Shown: positions 1-6,357, numbered from the stretch's first letter. The stretch is 6,989 bases of DNA from Candidatus Thorarchaeota archaeon (GCA_020355105.1 CP070658.1:211907-218895); one strand, 5' to 3'. Numbers and translations are program-made. Notes: generated by a model from the letters alone, not told the origin.

Positions 1-1029
1 AGTAGGTTGAACCTAGCGGTTGAACAGGCATACTCAACTCTTCTCATGAGAGGGAGATTCCCCATCTGTGCAATCGATATTGACGTCGACGTAACCAAGG
101 TGGATGCGAATGTGCACCCAACAAAGAAAGAGGTGCGAATCCAGGATTCCGAAGCCGTGGTTGACAAAGTTAGAACCGCTGTCCGGGAGGCATTGGATCA
201 AGAAAGACCAGAGAAGGCTCCGCTACCTCTCCAAGACTTTGTTGACACACCCCTATCAGAAAGCATCGACTTTGGGGAAGTTGTACAAGAAGAAGGCACT
301 TTCTCAGCCCGCACCTTGGCAGAGGAGCCTCTTCTGTTTGAGAGAGTCACTCTCGAAGAGATTGTCACGGATCTGAAGGTGGAGCCCACCGATGTTTCTC
401 TCAGCGGGGCATTCAAGATTCTGGGACAGATTCATGACCTCTACATCTTGCTTGAGTTTGATGACGGACTTGTGATTCTAGACCAGCATGCTGCTCATGA
501 GAGGATTATCTATGAGCGACTCAGACAAGACGTGGCGAGCAAGAATGTCGTAGTCCAGGAGCTATTGGAACCTATAGTTCTCGGACTTGATGCGAAGGAT
601 AGAGAAGCCATTCTTGCAGTGCAGGATGTTCTAGAATCCCTAGGGTACACGATTGAATCCTTCGGTGGAAATGAGGTCCTTGTGTCAACTCTACCAGAAG
701 TGCTCGGAATGAGAGCATCAGAGGATGAACTAGTAGCACTTGTTGATAGGCTGACCGACCTTGGCTCGGCAGCCGCTACTGACGACTTCATGGACAACCT
801 TCTGAAAGTGACCGCGTGCCATTCTGCCATCAGGGCGGGAGAGAAGCTTAGCCACAAAGAGATTGCCTCGCTGCTTGTTGACCTCGCAAAGACTCCAAGC
901 AGGTACAACTGCTGTCACGGCAGGCCGTCGATCATCAAGTTCACAAAGAAAGAGCTAGACCGACGTTTCGGTCGAGATGGTCCTCAAGCCTTGTCAAGGT
1001 ACAAAGCACGACATCGCATCAAGTACTAG
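1..1029 (+). CDS. mutL: DNA mismatch repair protein MutL, 3' part (5' end outside window)
   Basis: MutL couples mismatch recognition by MutS to strand incision and is an ATP-gated dimer. Only the last 342 codons are present; the frame is open to the left edge, so the GHKL ATPase domain lies upstream. Residues 1-65 (window numbering) are the end of the transducer domain, with the family signature NVHPTKKEVRI at 37-47, whose first Lys (K42) matches the ATP-contacting Lys. A short acidic linker (about 65-130) leads to the C-terminal dimerisation/endonuclease domain. That domain has DQHAAHE at 161-167 plus E172 (the DQHAx2Ex4E nuclease motif), QELLEP at 186-191 (clamp-binding type), ACHSAIRAG at 272-280, CCHGRP at 304-309 and FGR at 323-325. 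These are all the motifs expected of a nicking MutL, as in Bacillus, unlike E. coli MutL, which lacks nuclease activity. Position 305 is Cys where Pro is usual. MutS is not in the window. Confidence 0.96.
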   Translation, partial: SRLNLAVEQAYSTLLMRGRFPICAIDIDVDVTKVDANVHPTKKEVRIQDSEAVVDKVRTAVREALDQERPEKAPLPLQDFVDTPLSESIDFGEVVQEEGTFSARTLAEEPLLFERVTLEEIVTDLKVEPTDVSLSGAFKILGQIHDLYILLEFDDGLVILDQHAAHERIIYERLRQDVASKNVVVQELLEPIVLGLDAKDREAILAVQDVLESLGYTIESFGGNEVLVSTLPEVLGMRASEDELVALVDRLTDLGSAAATDDFMDNLLKVTACHSAIRAGEKLSHKEIASLLVDLAKTPSRYNCCHGRPSIIKFTKKELDRRFGRDGPQALSRYKARHRIKY

Positions 1030-1114
1030 GTTTGGTTGCGCAGAGAGAGCATTCTAAAGCGATTGCTGCACTCTCTCCTCCACAGTCGATAGATTCTCGG
1101 ACGTGTCAAGAACG

Positions 1115-1669
1115 ATGTCTAAGATAGAAATCAACTCGAATACAGCTCCATTTCCCAAGCCAATAGTCCTAGTAGGATCAGAGGTGAAAGGTCGCCCCAA
1201 TTTCATTACTGTGGCATGGTTCAATCGCCTGAATGGACTACCGAACATCTGGGGGATTGCTCTAGGGAAGAACAAGTACACCATAGAGGGCATCAGAGAG
1301 AACGGCAGCTTCAGCATCAACATCCCATCAACCGATTTGATCGAGAAGACTGACTACTGCGGTCTACATTCTGGGAGAGAGATTGACAAGTCTGCTCTTT
1401 TTGATGTGTTCTATGGCAAACTCGCAAACACTCCAATGATAAGAGAGAGTCCAGTGAATGCGGAATGCACTGTCTACGAATATGTCGAGCTTCCTAAGAC
1501 ACTGTTGATTCTGGGTGAGGTGAAGCACGTCTACACAGAGGAACGATTTATGACCGATGGCGTTCTTGACCCTGCGAAGATTGACCCTATCATCTTTACA
1601 AGACCTGGTGACAATTACAGAGCACTTGGCGAAATCCTAGGGGATGCTTGGTCAATAGGCAGAGAATAG
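1115..1669 (+). CDS. Flavin reductase-like, FMN-binding (flavoredoxin family) protein
   Basis: This is a 184-residue protein of the flavin reductase-like/DIM6-NTAB FMN-binding split-barrel family. Members bind FMN and shuttle electrons or reduce free flavin with NAD(P)H in the cytoplasm. Visible family marks are FPKPIVLVGS near residues 13-22, RPNFITVAW at 27-35, the strand-helix GIALGKNKYTIEGIRENG around 47-64, SINIPSTDL at 67-75 and the flavoredoxin signature YCGLHSGREIDK at 81-92. The length is normal for the family. A GTG at 1103 would add four residues. ATG 1115 is preferred because the core begins soon after it, but neither start has a clear Shine-Dalgarno sequence, so the start is uncertain. 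The gene sits 85 bases after mutL and 40 bases before the GT8-like gene on the same strand, so co-transcription is possible. The physiological electron partner cannot be read from the context. Confidence 0.9.
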   Translation: MSKIEINSNTAPFPKPIVLVGSEVKGRPNFITVAWFNRLNGLPNIWGIALGKNKYTIEGIRENGSFSINIPSTDLIEKTDYCGLHSGREIDKSALFDVFYGKLANTPMIRESPVNAECTVYEYVELPKTLLILGEVKHVYTEERFMTDGVLDPAKIDPIIFTRPGDNYRALGEILGDAWSIGRE

Positions 1670-1694
1670 AGGGACAAAGTGTCTGATCTAGTGT

Positions 1695-1701
1695 AGGAGG
1701 G
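1695..1701 (+). promoter_or_regulatory. Shine-Dalgarno site that sets the GTG 1710 start
   Basis: AGGAGGG lies 8 bases before GTG 1710 and only 2 bases before the in-frame TTG at 1704. The spacing therefore selects GTG 1710 as the start of the GT8-like gene. Confidence 0.75.
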
Positions 1702-1709
1702 AATTGAAC

Positions 1710-2645
1710 GTGGCTCAAGTGAGGGATACGATTGAAGAGAGAAGCGTGGTAATCGCCACCATTGCTCATCCCACGAGTACTTCGGAAACAAATGCATTGC
1801 TTCTGACTGAGAGCATGCGCGCCTTTGGAGGGAGTCTGTCTAGTGCACCCATCTGGTGCTTCACGCCTGAGAACGAATCCCCTGTGTCTGCTTTCTTCAA
1901 GAGGAGGCTAGATTCCCTTGACGTCGTTATGGTCCCCTTCCAAATGGCACGCAAATCTCGAGAGTTCGCTTTTGCTGGACATGTCCATGCAGCAGCAAAT
2001 GCTGAGTCAAAAGCAATGGCTCAAGTAGAGTTGCTTGTGTGGTTGGCACCCAACACACTTGTCCTCCAGGAACCGAGAAACTTCCTTCTTCAGAGAGGTA
2101 AGAGCCTTGGATACAGACCAGTTCATCACAAGCTTCTTGGCTCAGGCATAGAGGAGCCGCTAGACGAATTCTGGACCCTCATTTACGAACACTGTGGAGT
2201 GCCCGAAGATCAGGTTTTCGCCATGAGAACGCAGATCGAGGACATCCCAATTCGTCCGTACTTCAACGCTGGTTCGCTCATTGTTGAACCTGATACCAAG
2301 ATTCTGCAGACTTGGCTTGACACCTTCCTTCGCATCTTCCAGAAGGCCGAGTATCTGAGATTCTACAATCAAGACAAACGATATGAGATATTCATGCACC
2401 AGGCCGTTCTCACGGGAGTCTTCCTATCGAATCTGGCCAAGAAACGGATGGTAGAGCTGCCGCCGAGCTACAACTACCCTCTCAACCTGTATGCAGAGGA
2501 CAAGACAAAGAATCGGCCTGAATCGCTCGAAGATTGTGTCACAATCCGACATGAAGGATTCTATGAGGATTCCAAGTGGATGGAGAAGATACCTGCTAGG
2601 AAACTCCTCAAAGACTGGATTGCAGAACGACTTCCTCAAGCTTGA
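1710..2645 (+). CDS. GT8-like glycosyltransferase-fold protein with degenerate DxD
   Basis: This 311-residue soluble protein resembles the nucleotide-sugar glycosyltransferase (GT-A, GT8-like) fold. The N-terminal strand RSVVIATIAH (11-20) is followed by a helix (27-40), as in GT-A nucleotide-binding cores. WLAPNTLVLQEP (111-122) aligns by pattern with the family segment Y/W-L-D-x-D-T-x-V-L-x-x-P, but both Asp positions are replaced (A113, N115). RPYFNAGSLIVEP (182-194) matches the GT8 hallmark YFNAGxLxxxP. HQAVLTGVF at 230-238 matches the (D/H)Q-x-x-L-N/T-x-x-F helix. LPPSYNYPLN (250-259) matches LPxxYN. RHEGFYEDSKW (280-290) resembles the C-terminal HxxGxxKPW metal/phosphate motif and keeps H281. 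No signal peptide or membrane helix is seen. The start GTG has a strong Shine-Dalgarno 8 bases upstream. The substrate is unknown; it may be an inactive or metal-independent relative. The fold assignment is from motif pattern only. Confidence 0.68.
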   Translation: MAQVRDTIEERSVVIATIAHPTSTSETNALLLTESMRAFGGSLSSAPIWCFTPENESPVSAFFKRRLDSLDVVMVPFQMARKSREFAFAGHVHAAANAESKAMAQVELLVWLAPNTLVLQEPRNFLLQRGKSLGYRPVHHKLLGSGIEEPLDEFWTLIYEHCGVPEDQVFAMRTQIEDIPIRPYFNAGSLIVEPDTKILQTWLDTFLRIFQKAEYLRFYNQDKRYEIFMHQAVLTGVFLSNLAKKRMVELPPSYNYPLNLYAEDKTKNRPESLEDCVTIRHEGFYEDSKWMEKIPARKLLKDWIAERLPQA

Positions 2646-2649
2646 GATT

Positions 2650-2690
2650 GCCTCTCTTATACAGACCATAAAGGGAAAGGCGCGAGAGGC
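2650..2690. terminator. Possible terminator hairpin between convergent genes
   Basis: Perfect 7-base arms GCCTCTC (2650-2656) and GAGAGGC (2684-2690) flank a 27-base loop in the 71-base gap between the GT8-like gene and the oppositely oriented surface-protein gene. The loop is long and no oligo-T follows directly. On the plus strand a T/C-rich stretch comes only at 2718-2740, inside the Lys-rich tail codons of the opposing gene. On the minus strand the loop itself holds a pyrimidine tract (2682-2669). Weak support. Confidence 0.3.
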
Positions 2691-2716
2691 CCGCTTCCAG
2701 GACTCTCCCATAAGAC

Positions 2717-4957
2717 TCATTTCTTCTTTGTTGACTTCTTCCTGGGCTTCGGCTTTGCGCCACCCGATTTCCGACGCGAAACTGCCACAGCTATGACAAT
2801 CACAGCCAAAGATACTCCCCCGATAATCAGGAGGGTCATCGGATCCAGCGTGAAGGGTAGGCCGTCCGATGGTGCCAACATGAAGACTATCTCGTTCTGC
2901 CAGAGCTCTGCTGAATCACTGTATGTCGAGTTGTCTTCGTCACCAGTGCAGGTGTCAATGAGGTATCCGTTGTAGAGAGTCTGCTTGTCATTACTTACAA
3001 CAATGAGTGTACTGCCATCCTGCTCATCAGTCGTGCTTCCAGCCAGTGCTGTGAACCCTGGCAGTACGGTCAGGGTATCGCCATCGTCAGCAAAAGGAAC
3101 ATTCGACGTGTAGTTGATATTGCTGTGATCATTCGGTTCGTTGAAGATGTCGTGACTTGTGTCCCAGATGAACATTTCAGGCGAACCGCTGAGAGAAGCC
3201 GAGTACTCCACTCCCAGCTTCGACCACAATGGATGAGTACTGGCACCGCCTATGTCAAAGTAGGACATAATCAGTTTCCCTCCGCCATCAACGTATGCGT
3301 AAAGCGCATCGAAGTGAGGTGTGGAAAACCAGCTGTTGGACTGATCTATAATGGCAAGTCCCCAGGACTTGGAGTCCAGGAAGTCATTAAGATAGTCAGG
3401 CGTTTCAAAAAGTTGGTATGGATGTCCTAGGTTTCTCAGAGCTGTGACTACTTCTGCATGGTAGCCACCATAGGTGGTAAACACAAGGATATCAGCGTCA
3501 CATGCTGTCAACCAGTTCAGGGCGTTGAGCGCGTAGCGTAGGTTGTCTGCCTGATCTAGTTGCCCGTTAACGAAGATGTTCATATCTGCCGAGAGGATAG
3601 CCCTCCCTTGGCCAAACTCTTGTCCTGCTACTGCGGGATCGGTCCCATCGAGCCAAATTGCTGTAGCATTTCCAATCACACTCAGATAGTTGCGATATCC
3701 GATGTACAGACCGGTACAACCCTCAAGTGTGAGGTGAGTTCCAGGAGTCATCGTCTGAAAGTCCAGAACATCTGTTGTCCCGAGACTCATGTCGAAGTTG
3801 TGGAGCAGTTGGTTGATGTGTGTGTTTCCGGGTCCACCTCCTGCCAATCCGGTTCTATCGCCTAGAACCAACAGACTGCCTCCACCATCCACCCAAGCTT
3901 CGACTGCCGCGCGTTCAGCGGATGTGTAGTCTATATCTGGCCAACAGATAACCAGAACATCATACTTGGCAAGACGCTCTGCAGTCAAGTTCCCGGAGGC
4001 TGATGGATAGAACTTGTCAAATGTGTAAGAGTGGTTCACGGCAAGGGTTCTGAACTGTGTATAGCTATTTGTTGGATCATATGCAGTTGCAAACTCATCA
4101 TCCCACTCATCAACACACAGACGAGACTGATGAGACAGGTCATATGCAATTCGACCCTTCGGTCTTGGAATGAGCCACTCGACAGAATCGACAATGATGC
4201 TCTCGAAATCTGTAGAAATAGAGTAGCCATCCCCTGGGAGTTGGACAACATTTCCACCGTCACGAGAGTTGTCAATTGCAAAGGCCGTGATATAGTCCGT
4301 TTGCGTTGCATTGTTCATGAGCAAGATCATGTCATCGCCTCTTCCCTCGATGAGCTTGGGTTCCCACGATGTTGCCCAATCCTCAGCTCTTTCATAGACG
4401 GTATCATTGACATGATACCCTTTCATTGTTGAATGGCGGCTAGTCACATTCTGACTCTCGCTTGGCAAGTACCCCCACCAGGTTCCATGACCTACATCAT
4501 AATCCTGGTCAGGGAATATGATACCCTCGTACCAAAGAAAGCTCACTGCACCATGGAAGGTCAACAGGCCGCCTCCACCCATCCAGAACTCTTTGACTAG
4601 CTTGGATATGCTCTCTCTTGGGATATTATTGACAAGGATGAAGACATCATAGTCTGCGGTGACCAATTCATGATTGAGAATGTCGCCAGTAGAAAGATGT
4701 TCAACCGAATGACCAGCTCCCTCGAGCAGGGTCGTTATCTCAGAGATGTTGTTTGTCAACCCCAATGCATCTGAAACTGCTGGTACAGTTAGATTGTTCT
4801 CATCGTATATTGCTACTCTTGCATCTCTCTGAATCTGAGCAGGGATAGCTGAAGATTGCAGAGTGATATTGCTGTTCGTTCCAACTAGGGCTGCTGGAAC
4901 AATAAACGTACTCGCTATGAGAATCGCCATCAGAATCACAGGTATGGGGCGTGTCAT
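2717..4957 (-). CDS. Secreted, C-terminally anchored protein with three tandem GATase1-like modules
   Basis: This 746-residue predicted cell-surface protein starts with a hydrophobic signal segment (about 5-26), followed by a long ectodomain, one transmembrane helix (about 706-726) and a basic cytoplasmic tail of about 20 residues ending in KKSTKKK. The ectodomain reads as three modules of about 210 residues (46-264, 268-484, 488-695). Each has a YDV/WGL hydrophobic strand (103-110, 332-339, 532-538), then a helix and a V/M-x-GGG-x-L turn-strand (126-133, 356-363, 556-563), and ends in a G-x-x-x-x-L-x-x-D ... N-x-x-x-W/M-L segment. This is the layout of ThuA/DUF4350/GIFT-type class-I glutamine amidotransferase-like domains. 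None shows the G-x-C-x-G nucleophile elbow, so binding rather than amidotransfer is likely. Eleven N-x-S/T sequons, all extracellular, fit archaeal N-glycosylation. The start ATG has GGAGGT 6 bases upstream; an in-frame GTG at 4975 would place that site inside the gene. The ligand is unknown. Confidence 0.85.
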   Translation of the reverse strand: MTRPIPVILMAILIASTFIVPAALVGTNSNITLQSSAIPAQIQRDARVAIYDENNLTVPAVSDALGLTNNISEITTLLEGAGHSVEHLSTGDILNHELVTADYDVFILVNNIPRESISKLVKEFWMGGGGLLTFHGAVSFLWYEGIIFPDQDYDVGHGTWWGYLPSESQNVTSRHSTMKGYHVNDTVYERAEDWATSWEPKLIEGRGDDMILLMNNATQTDYITAFAIDNSRDGGNVVQLPGDGYSISTDFESIIVDSVEWLIPRPKGRIAYDLSHQSRLCVDEWDDEFATAYDPTNSYTQFRTLAVNHSYTFDKFYPSASGNLTAERLAKYDVLVICWPDIDYTSAERAAVEAWVDGGGSLLVLGDRTGLAGGGPGNTHINQLLHNFDMSLGTTDVLDFQTMTPGTHLTLEGCTGLYIGYRNYLSVIGNATAIWLDGTDPAVAGQEFGQGRAILSADMNIFVNGQLDQADNLRYALNALNWLTACDADILVFTTYGGYHAEVVTALRNLGHPYQLFETPDYLNDFLDSKSWGLAIIDQSNSWFSTPHFDALYAYVDGGGKLIMSYFDIGGASTHPLWSKLGVEYSASLSGSPEMFIWDTSHDIFNEPNDHSNINYTSNVPFADDGDTLTVLPGFTALAGSTTDEQDGSTLIVVSNDKQTLYNGYLIDTCTGDEDNSTYSDSAELWQNEIVFMLAPSDGLPFTLDPMTLLIIGGVSLAVIVIAVAVSRRKSGGAKPKPRKKSTKKK

Positions 4958-4963
4958 CGCTCC

Positions 4964-4969
4964 ACCTCC
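4964..4969 (-). promoter_or_regulatory. Shine-Dalgarno site that sets the ATG 4957 start
   Basis: On the minus strand GGAGGT (4969 down to 4964) is followed by 6 bases and then ATG 4957. A longer in-frame start, GTG 4975, would have this site inside its coding sequence and adds only six Gly-rich residues before the signal peptide, so ATG 4957 is preferred. Confidence 0.8.
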
Positions 4970-4990
4970 CGCCACTGGCAGGCATTGAAT

Positions 4991-4998
4991 GATATAAG
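4991..4998 (-). promoter_or_regulatory. Archaeal TATA box for the surface-protein gene
   Basis: The minus strand reads CTTATATC from 4998 to 4991, close to the archaeal TATA consensus. Placing transcription start about 25 bases downstream of its centre gives roughly 4968-4970, leaving a short leader of about 12 bases that just includes the Shine-Dalgarno site. No clear BRE is seen. Inferred from spacing only. Confidence 0.55.
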
Positions 4999-5064
4999 TA
5001 ACCTAGAAAAAGGACCCACATTTAGAGAGATGACTCGGCCGGTAGAGTACGGTTCCTTACCTGC

Positions 5065-5103
5065 GAAGAAAGAAGAGGAAAGGAGAAGGGGGAGTTACTC
5101 CCC
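5065..5103 (-). terminator. Hairpin plus pyrimidine tract after the dodecin gene
   Basis: Perfect 7-base arms GGGGAGT / ACTCCCC occupy 5089-5095 and 5097-5103 around T5096 (in practice a 5-6 pair stem with a tight loop). Three bases separate the dodecin stop (5107-5109) from the hairpin. Reading on the minus strand, the hairpin is followed by an almost unbroken C/T run from 5088 to about 5066, as expected of a pyrimidine-rich archaeal 3' end. It should also separate dodecin transcription from the surface-protein promoter just downstream. Confidence 0.5.
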
Positions 5104-5106
5104 GCT

Positions 5107-5328
5107 TCACTCCTTCTCATACTTGAAACTTAGCTTCACTCTGACCCGGTAGGCAGCCACCTTGCCATTTTCGATCTTGACATCAAACTGGTCGACTTCA
5201 GCAATTCGCAGGTCACGGAGTGTGGTCGAGGCCTTCTCAACAATGCTCTTCACAGCGTCTTCCCAGCTTGCAGAGCTCACTCCAATGAGTTCAATTCTCT
5301 TGTATAGACTTCCTGGTTCTTCAGACAT
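5107..5328 (-). CDS. Dodecin family protein (Trp-less, SecE2/calcium-dodecin-like)
   Basis: This 73-residue protein has the dodecin beta-alpha-beta-beta pattern. YKRIELIGVSSASWEDAV (9-26) matches the family start Y/F-K-x-I-E-L-x-G-T-S-x-x-x-W-x-x-A. A helix runs through about 34, LRDLRIAEVDQFDVKI (37-52) is strand two, and YRVRVKLSFKYE (60-71) is the closing strand. Dodecins form hollow dodecamers that bind flavin dimers or related ligands and protect the cell from free flavin. In flavin-binding dodecins a Trp in the (R/D/V)-W-(A/F)-E-V segment stacks on the isoalloxazine ring; here that position is I42. The R-I/V-A-x-V sequence and the later QxD and YRxxxxxSFK features are closer to mycobacterial Rv0379 (SecE2, described as a calcium dodecin). 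The start ATG has GGAGG 7 bases upstream. The gene stands alone, divergent from the crotonase gene. Confidence 0.9.
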   Translation of the reverse strand: MSEEPGSLYKRIELIGVSSASWEDAVKSIVEKASTTLRDLRIAEVDQFDVKIENGKVAAYRVRVKLSFKYEKE

Positions 5329-5335
5329 CTCTCTT

Positions 5336-5340
5336 CCTCC
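5336..5340 (-). promoter_or_regulatory. Shine-Dalgarno site of the dodecin gene
   Basis: The minus strand shows GGAGG (5340 to 5336) followed by 7 purine-rich bases and ATG 5328. This is good spacing and confirms the start. No convincing TATA box was found further upstream on that strand. Confidence 0.7.
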
Positions 5341-5497
5341 TGATGGAGTATCAGCTCATCAATGGGAACCGTCAGTCAAAAACGTGTTGGAAGTCTATGC
5401 TGACTGTGGAACTCCTCGAGTAGGATTCTGGCCGCCTTCTTGATGGGCTCTGGAGGGGCTCCTTTGAGGACACATTCCAAATCTCTATGTGACTACG

Positions 5498-5506
5498 CTT
5501 TTATCC
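5498..5506 (+). promoter_or_regulatory. TATA-like box for the crotonase gene
   Basis: CTTTTATCC is centred near 5502. A start about 25-27 bases downstream falls at 5527-5529, on or next to the two in-frame ATG codons (5523 and 5529), and there is no Shine-Dalgarno sequence. This fits a leaderless transcript, and spacing slightly favours ATG 5529. The rest of the 194-base divergent gap (5329-5522) shows only a weak 6-base inverted repeat, CAGTCA (5373-5378) / TGACTG (5401-5406). Confidence 0.45.
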
Positions 5507-5522
5507 TTGATTCGCAGCTGGC

Positions 5523-6326
5523 ATGGTTATGAAGCAATTCAGTCACTGGCTTGTGAGAGAAGAAGACGAAGGACAGATTGTCTGGCTGTTGCTAAATCGT
5601 CCTGACAAGAGAAATGCGTTCAATGACGAGGTAGTCGAAGAACTAGGCCACTTTCTTGACGGGCTGCGGTCAAACCCAAACATACGTGTCTTGGTAATCT
5701 CCAGCGCATTGGATGACATGTTCACTGCTGGAGCGGACATGGAAATCTTCTTCAAAGCATACGAAGGCGATGTGTATAGTGAGGCGGTGGAAATATCGAA
5801 GAGAGTTCAAAGCGTGTTTTCCAAGCTTGAGAGGATGCCTTTTCCAGTCATCTCCGCCGTGAAGGGAATCAACCTGACAGCAGGTCTTGAAATGTCCATG
5901 TGCTGCGACATCATTGTTGCCGCCGATAATGCAAGATTTGGGCAAGTTGAAACGAAATACGGGATTATCCCAGGAGGTGGTGGAACCCAGCGGCTGATTC
6001 GGTTGGTGGGCCCACTGAAGGCACGAGAGCTAATCTATACATGTGACATCATCGGAGCGGAAGAAGCATTGCGAATCGGACTGGCAAACATGATTGTTCC
6101 ACTTTCTGATATAGAAGCATCCGTCAACGAGTTGTGTAGAAGAATCATAGCGAACTCAAGAGATGCCATTGCAAGATCCAAGGCTCTGATTGACAAAGCT
6201 ATCTATGTGAATCAAGAGGGCTTCGCCGGAGAAAACGAAGGGTTCGGAGAGGTCTTCGCTTCGGGAGAGCCTATGGAAAGACTATCGGCTTTCATGAGTT
6301 CCCGGAAGAAGAAAAAGAGCAGATGA
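5523..6326 (+). CDS. Enoyl-CoA hydratase/isomerase (crotonase) family protein
   Basis: This 267-residue, full-length crotonase-fold protein acts on acyl-CoA thioesters, most simply by hydrating trans-2-enoyl-CoA in beta-oxidation or a related pathway. The motifs are in order: LNRPDKRNAF (24-33, CoA-binding strand), FTAGADM (67-73, first oxyanion-hole segment), AVKGINLTAGLEMSMCCDI (112-130), ADNARFGQVETKYGIIPGGGGTQRL (134-158), then the A-x-x-IGLAN (182-189) helix and C-terminal trimerisation helices. E123 and E143 match the two catalytic Glu residues of rat mitochondrial hydratase (Glu144, Glu164), so hydratase activity is plausible. The usual GGG before the first Glu is TAG here, putting Ala (A120) at the oxyanion-hole Gly141 position. 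The C-terminus ends in a basic RKKKKSR stretch. An alternative start is ATG 5529, two codons in. There are no neighbouring fatty-acid genes to fix the substrate. CoA-ester isomerase activity is an alternative. Confidence 0.92.
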   Translation: MVMKQFSHWLVREEDEGQIVWLLLNRPDKRNAFNDEVVEELGHFLDGLRSNPNIRVLVISSALDDMFTAGADMEIFFKAYEGDVYSEAVEISKRVQSVFSKLERMPFPVISAVKGINLTAGLEMSMCCDIIVAADNARFGQVETKYGIIPGGGGTQRLIRLVGPLKARELIYTCDIIGAEEALRIGLANMIVPLSDIEASVNELCRRIIANSRDAIARSKALIDKAIYVNQEGFAGENEGFGEVFASGEPMERLSAFMSSRKKKKSR

Positions 6327-6357
6327 AGATTCGGAGGATGGTCTGAAGGGTGGCTTT

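Noticed and set aside
510..908. 132-codon minus-strand open frame inside mutL
   Set aside because: It is antisense to the conserved MutL endonuclease domain, is Ser-rich and resembles no protein family.
1043..1077. Inverted repeat GAGAGAG / CTCTCTC after mutL
   Set aside because: It is simple-sequence in nature with a 21-base loop and no T-run, so chance is a sufficient explanation for a terminator-like look.
1..2645. mutL, flavin reductase and GT8-like genes as a functional defence or repair island
   Set aside because: Co-directional with short gaps, but the three families share no known pathway and no nuclease, MutS or toxin gene accompanies them.
4031..4432. 133-codon plus-strand open frame inside the surface-protein gene
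   Set aside because: It lies antisense to well-supported coding sequence with clear modules, shows no family features, and is Cys/Ile-rich as expected of a shadow frame.
5373..5406. CAGTCA / TGACTG inverted repeat in the dodecin-crotonase divergent gap as an operator
   Set aside because: Only 6 bases per arm with a 22-base spacer and not placed against a convincing promoter; expected by chance in about 200 bases.
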